A DNA stretch of 38,233 nucleotides from Gamarada debralockiae (lineage: Eukaryota > Ascomycota > Leotiomycetes > Helotiales > Hyphodiscaceae): contig NXFV01000965.1 of the NCBI GenBank assembly GCA_002803225.1, forward strand, positions 1-38,233. Reading direction: 5' to 3'. The first letter of the stretch is position 1. Every line of letters starts with the position of its first letter. The notes beneath the pieces were generated by a model. That model saw only the letters and a list, made by a program, of their open reading frames with translations. It was not told the origin of the DNA and did not search any database. Made by a program: the position numbers and the translations under genes. This document shows, piece after piece, positions 21,160-31,345 of the stretch.

Positions 21160-23062
21160 ATGAGTACAATTTTGGCGTGTGCGTCGTGTCGGCGCTCAAA
21201 GGTACAGTAATCTCCACCTTACGAACGCAGCCACTCAGGAGATGTAGATGAAATGTGTCGGTTTTGAGAATCCGCCATGTGCACGGTGCGCAAAGGTCGG
21301 CCGAGAATGCCTCCCTTAGCAGTACACCCGGAACCGACCTGGATTGAGGGTCGTGGAGAAGACTCCAGCTCCAAATCAGCATCGTACACCATCAATCAAA
21401 TTCTTACTCCTCAGGATCCTCGCACGTGGTCACCGAACGAGTCAGGTAGGAGCCAGCCGCGGGAAGAATCTTGTGATTGGCTTCCGAACAACTCCAGCTT
21501 GCCTTCAATATATTCCACTCCTCCTTTGATGTCCGTTGTCGAGCAAACTACGCCCTCGGACTCCACATACAGCGTCAGTTCGAAGAGAAGAAGAATTGAA
21601 CCACCTTCATCGGAAGACCCGCTGTTCCATCGCGACATGGTTCGTTTGATAGAGTTGTGAGTCTAACTGACATACAAAATGCCACTTCCGTTGACCCGTG
21701 TAGTGCTGCCAAGAGACTCCTCGTCTATATTCCTGTTCTTCCTCCAGAGGAAATTGACGACCCGCACAAGGTCATACAGCAAAAGAAGAGCCTCGCAAAC
21801 TGCATTTGCTTTGTCGCGGCGAGATTCCTTCCGGGTGGGAATGTCATGAGGGAGAAACTCCTACCATCCATCTCCAACCTCATTCACGCGAAGTTTCCAC
21901 CATCACGAGGAGGTGACGATGGTGAACCAGCGACCCTTCAGGCTCTGATGGTTCTCTACGTATATCGCCCAGCGACAACATTGCCTCAATTCGAGGACAT
22001 AACCCATTGGCGATTGAAGGCAATTGTCGAAGCATACGCATCCATTTGGAATGTCATCGTTCAGTCAACGAATTACGCAATTTGATTCGTTCCAAAGCAT
22101 CCAACACCGCCTCTTCAAAAGGCTACAAACAATACACCATGTGGCTTTGGCTATTTACAATATCTCAGCACATCTCTTTGGTTACAGGCAGCCCTCCAAG
22201 TATTTCCGAAGATGCCACTATCAGACTTGCACCAGATACCCTTAAATATATTAACAAAACACAGGCGGTAACAAGACTCCTCGGAGAAGTAGAGCTCTGC
22301 ATGCTTTGGACAAAGGTTTGTCTTTCCCTCTCTGATACCTCACAATTCTGACGTTAATAGGCTAGTATGAAGGACAGGGGCCTCGCCGAATGGTGGTGCC
22401 AGGCGGAAATAACTGACAGCGAGACGTCTGTCGCCGTACTTAATGATGTTGATGCTCTTCTCGAAACCTGGTCTAGCAAATGGGCGCCATGGATATCTAA
22501 CGGTATGGCTCTACATATCTTCCAAATTTTTCTAACATAAGTCAGAACCTGGAGGCGTCATTCTCGAATTTCACTTGGAATTCACTAAAGTAAGTAATTC
22601 TCGGAGTAATCTATTTTCTATCCTGCCCGAAATCGTGAGGAGCACTCGATGAGCACTTTCTACTCCATCAAAGGATCAGACCAACGCTACAAGTTTACAG
22701 TTCGCAGTCCTGTGAACTCGCTCCCTTTCCTCTTATATTGAGATCTGCTGACCAACGTTTTTCCTCAGTTCTGTATGAGCACCTATTCTACGCGGAATTT
22801 CAAACTGTCAGACTCTCAATTACCCGCAGAGCACCAGGCGTTGGTCCGCCGAAATGTAACGGCGGCGGCAACTTTCGTGAACTCTTTCTGCTGTCAGTTC
22901 ATCATCCGTGCCTGTGAGGCCTTCGGATCCGGCATACCAGATATCATAGAGCAGCTCGCCACGGTAGAGGACGCTGCGCAACTGATGAAAGAAGTGGCGA
23001 TTGATAGCAGTCATTCGCCAACCCTGTACAGTTCTCTGGTTGGTAGAGGGCTGGAAAATTGA
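21160..23062 (+). pseudogene. Zn2Cys6 transcription factor, broken
   Basis: Exon 1 (21160-21201) and exon 2 (from 21248) join across a 46-nt intron to give a full zinc cluster: CASCRRSKMKC, then PPCARCAKVGREC. Two codons later there is a TAG at 21317-21319, where a Gln codon one transition away is plausible. Coding similarity continues in shifted frames: SSKRRRIEPP, then after a 47-nt intron (21657-21703) AAKRLLVYIPVLPPEE and a fungal regulator middle domain. Near 22038 the frame slips by one base between VEAYA and IHLECHRSVNELR. Further short introns (22316-22360 and about 22503-22545) lead to EWWCQAEITDSE and an ARNA-like C-terminal part ending at 23062. The stop directly after the DNA-binding domain would leave only the zinc cluster. 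Confidence 0.7.
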
Positions 23063-23246
23063 GAACAGCGATTGTTCCCGCAGAAGATCCCTTTGATGCT
23101 CGAAACACAGCCCTGAGCTCGCCAAATCAAAGGGAAAACGAACTCATGTTGATGGGTCCACTATGGGAGTTTTCTACATTTCTAGGGATCCTTCCTTTGA
23201 CCAAGAAATTGATTCCGCTTCAATCGAATACCTGCGATCCGCCTAG

Positions 23247-25853
23247 TCACCTGACTGCCATTTTAACACTGTCTGTCTTTAGCCCTCTTACGAAAAGCCG
23301 CAGCGTCTCGTCCGGAACAATATCAACACCGTTGTCATCAAATGAAACACCATCGGCAGCTTCCCCCACAATCTTGACCAATGCCCCTTTTACTAGCACT
23401 TCAGAGCTAAGCTCAATCCAAGTCGATATGTTATCGCTAGTACATGTCCTGCAGGACAACTGTTTCGGTTGCTGAAACGGAACTTCTTTGAGTGTCTCAT
23501 GGAAGTTAACATGTTTGGCCACCAAAGTCACTAATTCGCTCTCAAACAAATATGCTGCGACTGCAATGTTGGGACATTTCAAAGCTTTCGGCAGTGCAAA
23601 CGCTGTCAATTCCGTGCTTTGGTTTCCTTTCAGGACGAAGTCTTTGCAAACCAGCTTGTAGACTAACTCGGTTCCATCACGAACGTCCCAGACCTTTAGC
23701 AACAGGTCGACAGTCATCGGCAAAAGTGTGAGATTGACAGCCCAAGCCCCGATCGCTGCCTCGCCGGTACGTTGCAAACCAGCAGTCATCGGAACGCTCT
23801 CTCGTTCGACAGCCCAGAGCGCCATTTTGGGTCGCAAGTAAAAGTCTGCGATTGCCCAGGATGTCCCAGGCCAGCAATCATTCAGCTGTCAGAGCAGTGC
23901 ACCGCCACAGTTCTCTCGACTTGATCCTCGCCACCCGCGCTTCCACGACCTGTATGCAACGCCAACGGCTTCGGATTGGAGCAATTGTGTATGATAAATA
24001 TGATTGTTGAGAGTCAAATCGTATGCAGGGAAATTGTGGTTGAGATACCTGAAGCGGGTCAATAATCAGTCACATGCGTAGGGATCTAGTCACGGACCTT
24101 TTGAGTCTGTCTTCCGCTCCGTCCGCCTTGTTATGCCATCTCACCATCTCCCCTTCGACGATTTTTCCCACAGCATCTCCCTCTGCAAAATAGGCCTCGA
24201 CTGTTCTTTTTGCTGGAAGAGCATGCATCCCGAATTCGCTCGCAAACCGCCCACTCATGTTCGGATACTCTTGATATGGAGCTTGAGCCAAGTGCCAGAC
24301 GCCCCATTGATGCAAATCACCCACTTCGGGATCCATTGCCGTCGGTCAACCTAATGGAGATTCAGGGTGGTATGGGATATCCGGGATCAAAGCTTTGCAA
24401 ACACCTGGGAGCAGATGTTCATAGATATACCGTGCAGGGAAATTGGTTCGGAGCCAGCTTTGGGGATCCTTGTTACCAGCCCAGAGGACAATGCTAGGAT
24501 GGTTCCTCAGCGTCGTCAAGTTCTGTTCGGCCTCGATCTTGATACTTTCCAGCATGTTTGGATGCGTTGGGTAGTTGCCGCATGCAAACATGAAATCTTG
24601 CCAAACCAGAACTCCGAACTTATCGCACGCGTCGTACAGTGCTACCTGCTCGAATATCCCACCGCCCCAGACTCGGATCATGGACTGATTTCCCGATCGT
24701 ACAAGAGCCACCCAGTCGCAGTATTTTTGAGGCGTGACACGTGTTGTCAAGGAATCTGCTGGGATCCAGCAGGAGCCTGAGAAGAAAAGGGGGACGTTGT
24801 TGATTCGGAGAAAGAATGAAGTGCCGTCTTGGTCGAGGAGAGGCTGTTGAACCAAATCCACTTTCCGGATACCGAATCGGACGCTGGAACTGTCTAGTTC
24901 TTGATGGCCGTGCAACAAATGGGCACGCAAGGTGTACAGCGGCTGAGATCCGTGCGTGAATGGCCACCAAAGCGCAGGATTCTTGATTTTGATATTTACA
25001 GATGCGACTCCGGAATCAACCTTGAAGTATCAGTCATGAGGCAGTGGAGATAGTTCGGTGGCCTACCTTGGCTGTCTGTTTACATATCAGTCTCCCTTCG
25101 ATCAAGACCTCGAACACGAAAGTATCGGCATCTCAATCTACATTCGCCATCACTGCAATATCGGCGACCCTCAAATCATTATCAGGTACTGGCCGTGGGT
25201 AAACAGCTGAGATCTTGGAATGGTATATTTCCAGCTTCACTGGTTTCCAAGGACCACAAGTGATAAGCCGTGGGCCCCAATCCCAGCCCTGCATTTTGTC
25301 AGTGAACTTTTCACAAAGCTCTCATGAAGTGATACACACGAAATGGTACTGTGATTTTCTCACAGCTGTTCGTTTCGGATCGCCACCCATCGTTCTCCAC
25401 TTGTGGTTTGACAATCTTTTCATGACCTCGTCCGCCTTCTCCACTGCGTTCTCGAAGCTAAGTTGGAGAATGTTGACAGAGTTTAGACGAAGCAGCTATC
25501 GGACGTCAACTTCGTATCTGATGAAAATGTTTTCTGTCCTCAGTATCTCCGCACCGTTCAACTTGATCGTCGCAAACGTATCCAGGCCCTCGAAGATGAG
25601 GACTGCTTTGCTACCGTCTGAGCATCCCTTGGTGTCTTGAACGTGGTTTGATACACCATGTCTTTTCGGAAACCCATTGGACGTCCTGCTCGTTCATACC
25701 TCGAAATGGGTTAGGGATAAGAGCAGGATGGAGAAGGTCAGAATAGGCATCTGTTGGAAATCTGGCTGTTGGGAGAAATTCTGGCACCATTGCATCAGGA
25801 CCTGACTGTTTGAAGAGCCAGTTCTTGTTCAATTCAAGGACAGATCGAGCCAT
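23247..25853 (-). pseudogene. GH2 beta-mannosidase (beta-mannosidase B type), inactivated
   Basis: The minus-strand order matches a cytosolic fungal beta-mannosidase: NWLFKQ and NEQDVQWVSEKTW (25853-25611), WDWGPRLITCGPWKPV and PALWWPFTHGSQPLY, then FGIRKVDLVQQ, RVWGGGIFE, WQDFMFACGNYP, NLTTLRNHPSIVLWAGN, YHPESPLG, GDLHQWGVWH and GRFASEFGMHALP (SEFG carries the nucleophile Glu), and the C-terminal QLNDCWPGTSWAIADFY. Lesions: frame shifts near 25660 and 25600, a stop after YEVDV, a TGA at 24346-24348, a TGA at 23889-23891 where Trp is invariant, and an in-frame deletion at about 24470 that fuses WAGN directly to KDPQSW. That deletion removes the NED-containing block with the acid/base Glu. The intact enzyme trims terminal beta-mannose from manno-oligosaccharides. 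Confidence 0.85.
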
Positions 25854-26421
25854 GTTACTCTACGCAGGCTTGGATGCATTGAATTGAGTTGAAATAGCAG
25901 CAAGACGCTTCTGCTGGGTTGACATTTTGAATTTCTCGTATCGACAATGAGTGACTTTGACAGAGCCTAAGAAACCGCACCAAAAAGACGAGAAAGGATG
26001 TCGGCCTTTCGGTTTCAGCACATGACAGCGGAAACGCGCCGGAACGAGAAGATGATTACTTTTCTCTATTTACAAATATAATGCCGGTACCAAGTCAATA
26101 TTGTACCCCGCATTGGAGTATTCCGAGCCGTGGAGTTCTTTCAATCGGCCGGCTTAACGGCCAGTCTACCCCTCACATATCGCTATTCAGCACAGTGCAG
26201 CAGCTGCGCTAACACCACAGCTATCTCTCAATACAAATCTACATGAGGAATGGATAACTCTAGGGTCGGTTCGTTTACCTCCCCCCGATTTCGTTGTCTC
26301 CAGTCTTCGCTTCCCCAGGCTTTTGATTTAAGTACTAACAGTTTTTCTCTCGAAGCTCAACCACGTCGTCACGAATTGTTGACGACACAATATATCCAAC
26401 CTCGCCAAATTTCCTGTCATA
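25854..26421. other. Divergent intergenic region
   Basis: This region lies between the 5' ends of the beta-mannosidase relic (-) and the MFS relic (+), so it would have been a shared promoter. It contains no supported gene. Confidence 0.4.
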
Positions 26422-27232
26422 ATGTCAGCAGAAAATGGGAAATCAGATCTGGCCAATATCGAGAACATCGCTAGCGCGTCGGAGCTGAACTTCGACCCAA
26501 CCTTTGAGAAGTTAAATATCAAGCAAGGAGACGACGCGCTTCAATTTACGAGCTCTATCACTTGGACAAAGGAAGAGGAGCGTACCGTACTATGGAAGAT
26601 GGACTTAAGAATGGCACCACTCGTAAGCGCTTTCTCCAATTTTCAAGACTGCTCTGACGACGATAGATGTTGGGCGCTTCATTGCTACTGTACAGTGACA
26701 CCCAAGCTTATGGAATTGCAGCCATCTTCAAAATGGTCCAAGATCTGAAGCTGTATAAAATTGTCATTACAGATAGTATAACTGCTGGTTACATTTTGGA
26801 TCTCAACAAGTATTAACTTTCGACCATCATGGCCGCTCTGGGTTCTCTAGCTGTGAGTGTCTGACCATACTTCATCGATATTGTTGTGAACTTGACACTG
26901 GCCGATGTCATTCCAGAGTCTTTATCCTCTCCTCATCATTGCCCAGAAACTCCCGCTGGGAAAGTTCTCGTCATTCATGTTATCATGGGCAGGAGTTATG
27001 TCACTGCTCTTCATTGTTGCGAAGAATTTCTCTGGCATTTCGGCGTTGAGGCGAGTCTCGCTCCCGTCCAAACTGTGCGCCCGCTAACTCAGAAAAGATT
27101 CTTTACGGCTTCAATGTGGTGGTCACTCCCCTCTTTGTCATCATTAGCGCGATGTTGTATGTCGACAGAACCGTCGTACTTTTCTCGCCGTCGATCTCAG
27201 TACTAATGGCCAACAGCGAGCTTGTCATTTAA
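26422..27232 (+). pseudogene. N-terminal part of an MFS permease (allantoate permease / Dal5-like)
   Basis: Exon 1 from ATG 26422 encodes a charged N-terminus ending ITWTKEEERTVLWKMDLRMAPL, the lead-in to the first membrane helix of anion:cation symporter-type MFS proteins. Further family pieces follow in different phases: AYGIAAIFKMVQDLKLY (about 26705-26750), MAALGSLA, then YPLLIIAQKLPLGKFSSFMLSWAGVMSLLF (from about 26919) and VVTPLFVIISAMLY before a TAA at 27230-27232. The first membrane helix appears lost or garbled, and the second half of a normal ~500-residue protein is absent. The family imports allantoate, ureidosuccinate, nicotinate and similar anions. This copy cannot be functional. 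Confidence 0.65.
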
Positions 27233-27623
27233 TAGAAACAAGTCAAAAAAAGGCAACGATGTGCCGGAAGCGTTGACACGCCTTGGCAACGGTAATAACC
27301 TTCTCAAACTTGCTGAGCACGCCGCGACGGACACTAAGAAAGTTTAAGTGAAGACAAGACACGTGATAGGGATGAAGGCACTCCATCACGTAAGGGCATC
27401 CTTCTCGAGGGGCAACCGTGACGCCTAGCGAGAGGGATTGAGCTGATTACAAAGGAATGATGTAAATCACATGCTTTATGCAGATGCAGGATGCCATATA
27501 TACTCAAAGCTAGGACCTAACCTTCTCTTGTTCTCTCTCTAAATCGCTTGAAAGTTCTCAGTCAACTTTCTGGCAACTCACTTCTTTCGTTTTACGGAAC
27601 AGAAACTTGCTCACAGAGCCACC
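27233..27623 (+). promoter_or_regulatory. Upstream region of the superoxide dismutase gene
   Basis: The 390 bases between the MFS relic and the SOD ATG contain no coding frame. A CATATATACTC run at about 27496, roughly 125 bases before the ATG, is a plausible core promoter, and a pyrimidine-rich stretch follows (TTCTCTTGTTCTCTCTC), common in fungal promoters. The ATG context is CCACCATGTC, close to the ideal. Confidence 0.4.
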
Positions 27624-28331
27624 ATGTCTTCTCCAACGAAGTACTCACTTCCTCAGCTGCCATATGCATACGATGTAAGTTCAACCCCGCACCTGCTGGG
27701 AAAATAATCTCTGACCATGAGATAGGCTCTCGAGCCGGCGATCAGCGCTCAAATCATGACTCTTCATCACAGCAAGCACCACCAAACATACATCAACAAT
27801 CTGAATGCCGCACTCGTATCTCAAGCTACCGCTTTCAGCAAGTCTGACGTCGTCGCACAGCTGCACCTTCAAGACGCCATCAGATTCAATGCAGGCGGGC
27901 ACGTCAACCACACACTTTTCTGGGAGAACCTTACCCCGGCATCTTCAGAATCTTCCCAGCCATCTTCCGCACCCAAGCTGATGTCTGCGATCAATGCGCG
28001 CTGGGGTTCTCTGGAGAAATTCCAAGAGAAGTTCAACGGCACATTGTTGGGACTGAAGGGCAGTGGATGGGGATGGCTGGTGCAAGACGTAGATTCCAAT
28101 GCTCTTGAGATTACCACAAGTAAAGATCAGGATATCGTGCCTGCGGGGAAGAAGCCATTGTTGGGAATTGATATGTGGGAACATGCGTATTATTTGCAGT
28201 ATTTAAATGACAAGGGAAGCTATACGAAAGGAATTTGGAAGGTGGTCAACTGGAAGAAGGTTGAGGAGCGATTTGAGAGTAGTACTGAGGGCGTTTTTGG
28301 CCTTCTGGCGGGGTTGAAAAGTGCTATGTGA
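27624..28331 (+). CDS. Iron/manganese-type superoxide dismutase, probably Mn and cytosolic
   Basis: Exons 27624-27674 and 27726-28331, with a 51-nt intron (GTAAGT...GATAG), give 218 residues. Metal ligands are all present: first His of HHSKHHQTY (residue 31), His of VNHTLFW, and Asp and His of DMWEHAYY. The start MSSPTKYSLPQLPYAYDALEP begins directly at the catalytic domain without a mitochondrial presequence, so a cytosolic location is inferred. GSGWGW and NWKKVEERF are also typical. The enzyme converts superoxide to H2O2 and oxygen. One of the few fully intact genes here. Confidence 0.9.
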
Positions 28332-29618
28332 GGGGTTAACACCTTGATGGTGACCTGGACGGGTAGCTTTGATGCAATCATGCAGGAAGCCACGACTGAT
28401 GGATTGCACAAGATGAAAATACCTATATGATTGGACAATTCATTGCAAAGTTACAATTGGACTCCGTGCTGGTGATTGGAAATGTTGAACTCTCATAAGA
28501 TGCTCAAAGGGCCGCAAACTTGCTCATCCACCACGTGACATTCCCCAACATCCCTTTCTCTTTCGAGGCTTTGAACTTCAGACATCTCCACAAGGGACGA
28601 AATTAAATTTTGCTCGAAGACTCGGTATGTTTTATTAAGGGGAGGCACACTTATCAACACCACAGCCTCCATCTTGAAGACTGTGCTCTGGCCCGAGCTC
28701 CCTTACTCAGCGCCCTCTCTAGCCTCAAATCGGATTGTACTCGGCAATCAGTAAAGCTTTGACGGTAATTGGGATCTCAACATTGATTCTCTTTTGACAA
28801 TCATAACGACCTTGAGAAGCCTCGACGTGCAATCAAGTGATTGCTCTTTTCCCTCGAGGAGGTCTTGAGGAAGGACTTCAAGGGTGATTTCATGGAGGAC
28901 TGGCAGGTACGGTGTTGAAGAAACCCATTTGGGCGAGGTAGTCGATGGAACATCTCTTTCGCTGTGCCCATCTTATATTGTGGATTCCGGAGCTTCCTGA
29001 TACTGAGTCGGTTTATGCTCTGCATTTTGGGGGCCGTTTCCTTGAGAGACGAGCTCTTGAGTGGCGTGTTCGATTTCGTTGTTCGGGTACCAGGTGAGAT
29101 GTTCAACCTCATACCCTGCAAGGTACTCTCATTTTCAAAGATGCTCTAGTGGTTGATGGCAACTTGCTCTCAAGGTGGAAGAATCACGAAGACAGGATTT
29201 GTAAGTGCGAAGCCAAAAGAGCACGTTTGGGGATTATTAGGCTGACAGGGGGTGCGTATCTATCAGCCCACCCACGGAAATTCTTCTAATTCATGCCTCA
29301 TCATATTTTCCACAACTTTATGACTTAAGACCAGAGCTATTTTGAAGCCATTTCTCCACCGTCTCAAGTTTTCTTCGACTCCAATTGCTTCTCGCCAATT
29401 TCTATAACCTCATTCGCATGCTGTGGCTCGTGGCTGATAGCTTGACATTCTTGGCTGACGGCAAGCTCATGGTAGCTTCACGACGCAGCGAAGATCTAAA
29501 CTTGAAGAACACAAACACAATGTCAAAGCAAAAGGTAAATTTCCCATGGGCAAGGTATAAGTAAACCTCGGGAATTTTTCCGCACTGCACGTAAGTGGGC
29601 TTTTCATTTTCGTCGTCA
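28332..29618. other. Intergenic stretch with possible coding debris
   Basis: No gene can be modelled. Between about 28975 and 29205 the + strand has protein-like pieces in two phases (LWIPELPDTESVYALHF and TLIFKDALVVDGNLLSRW) followed by a GTAAGT, suggesting a decayed exon, but I do not recognise the family. The remainder is unremarkable. Confidence 0.3.
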
Positions 29619-31012
29619 ATGCCTTCAACTCTCTCCCTCTCAATGGCGCTCTGCGCAAGCAGAGTTCTCTCCTACATCCCCAATTCATATCACTTCGAGC
29701 TTCCAAAGCACCTGGCAGGCGTAATACCAACCTGGAACCCCCTCGATCCTCCCACCAACCCTTCCCACCCCAAGACTGCGACGTCACAAGAGCAGCGTAC
29801 CTCGTCCGCCACGCCGCAATTTATGCCAACGACTTCGACTACGAATCCTACATCAAGCCCTTCGTTCAAAAGCTCTCCAACACTGCTGTCGATTGGTCCA
29901 AGATCTTCACTCTCTCCTTCCTCTCAACATGGCAGAACCCAATCACAGACGCAGAACAAGAGATGTTCACGAGGCTGGAAAGCTGGAAGCTACGAAAATG
30001 GGCGTTGATATTGCGCAGCGGTATCAAGGGTTGAGGACGCCGGAGAAGATATGGACGAGCACGGCAGAACGGACAGCGAAGAGCACGAAGGCGTTGGCGG
30101 GTGGATTGGCGGACGATGCGAGTGATGTGCAAGTTATCCAAGTGTCCGAAGGGAAAGAGGAGGGCGCAAATTCCTTGACGCCATATGACAGTTTCCCCGC
30201 GTATAGCTCTTCAGCGGGAAGTGACGAAGCCATCGTAGTTATCTCCATTCCTCTTTTCCCCGCTCAATCTGACATGGACAACAGGAATACCAGAAACTCT
30301 GCACAAGGCCAGCCACAGCACGCTTCAATTCCTCTGCCCCATCCTTCGACTTCAGTGCCAACGACATCTACGCCACGTCCCTCCTCTGTGGCTACGAGAC
30401 CGTAAACCCCGGGGCTTATCCCCCTTCTGCGGTCTCTCCATACTCTCACCTAAGTTAATGAATGACTCGGCTTCAAATACACGAACGATGTCAGGTACAC
30501 TACAACGCGGGCTATAGCTCCCCAGTCTCCGGAGCCATTAGATTCCCGTGGGTGAAAGTTACATTCAACACGCTCATGAGTATGTAAAACAACATGTCGA
30601 ACGCGGCCACGGAACAAGACCTCTACAACTCCTTCACCCACAGAGAATTGCAGCCCGCTGTCCTCGTGGCCTTAGGTCTATTCAACCTCTCCGCATTCTT
30701 AGGCTCTAATAACATCAATAGTACAATGCTATTGAATACCATCAACATCGCCGAGCCTGAAAATCAAGCAATATCTTACAGTACTTAACAAACATTGCGG
30801 TCGAGAAGATGGAATGTGATAGTTTTGGCTTCGATGCTGGGACTTATCATAGGGTGCTAGCTAGTGATAGCCCGCAGAGTCTGATGGGATGTGAGGATAG
30901 ACCGGGGGAGAGCTGTAATGAAGCGAATATGACGGGTTGGTTAGCGGCGAGGGCAGAGGTTGTGGGGGATTATAGGAAGGTGTGTCAGTTGGATTCAGCA
31001 CTGATGTATTGA
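29619..31012 (+). pseudogene. Histidine acid phosphatase family protein, broken
   Basis: Family order is visible across several frames: KHLAGVIPTWNP, CDVTRAAYLVRHAAIYANDFDYESY (the place of the catalytic RHG motif), EKIWTSTAERTAKSTKALAGGL (the second Arg region), NDIYATSLLCGYET, HYNAGYSSPVSGA, FTHRELQPAVLVALGLF (the position of the C-terminal catalytic His-acid pair, here HRE) and GWLAARAEVVGDY before the stop at 31010-31012. Frame changes occur near 29775, 29985 and 30240-30260, and further stops lie at about 30450 and 30785. Such enzymes release phosphate from phosphomonoesters, some from phytate. The copy is dead unless several of these breaks are sequence errors. Confidence 0.7.
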
Positions 31013-31075
31013 GTATATACAGCTCCTGAGCCTTTTAATGCAATATAATAAGTATTAATAATACAGAGCTTATGT

Positions 31076-31345
31076 TTAGGTCCTCAAGTGGGTTGTTTTC
31101 GAAGTCCGTGTCTTTCTTGGAACACCAAAGGCGTTCAGGATACCCCAAGTGTTGAAGAGTAGCATGAAGCAGCTCAGCACGTGAAGCCATGCTTGAAGTC
31201 CGCCGTTGGGTATTGCGTCGGCATTATTGTTCGCTCCAGCTTGGAGCAAGTCGTGCTGGGGAGATTGAGACTTCTCTGGTAGTGTTTCTGCGCATTGGTT
31301 TTCAACATCGCTGGTGCCTTGCTTGCTAGCCTCCTCGTTTACTGA
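31076..31345 (-). pseudogene. N-terminal scrap of a monocarboxylate-transporter-like MFS protein
   Basis: On the minus strand a frame of about 90 codons has a polar, glutamine-rich start and then PNGGLQAWLHVLSCFMLLFNTWGILNAFGV. This is the first membrane helix of MCT-type fungal transporters, where PDGG(x)AW begins the conserved MFS core. After FGV the frame runs into unrelated residues and a TAA at 31076-31078, so the other eleven helices are missing. No ATG could be fixed at the 5' side. It lies tail-to-tail with the phosphatase relic, 64 bases apart. Confidence 0.65.

Noticed and set aside
23000..26500. Mannosidase plus regulator plus MFS as a sugar-use gene cluster
   Set aside because: All three are pseudogenes with independent lesions, and the MFS type (Dal5-like) is an anion symporter rather than a sugar carrier. 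No functional cluster is supported.
246..28331. L-amino-acid oxidase and superoxide dismutase as a linked peroxide-producing system
   Set aside because: They lie 25 kb apart with many unrelated relics between them. Nothing ties them beyond both producing H2O2.
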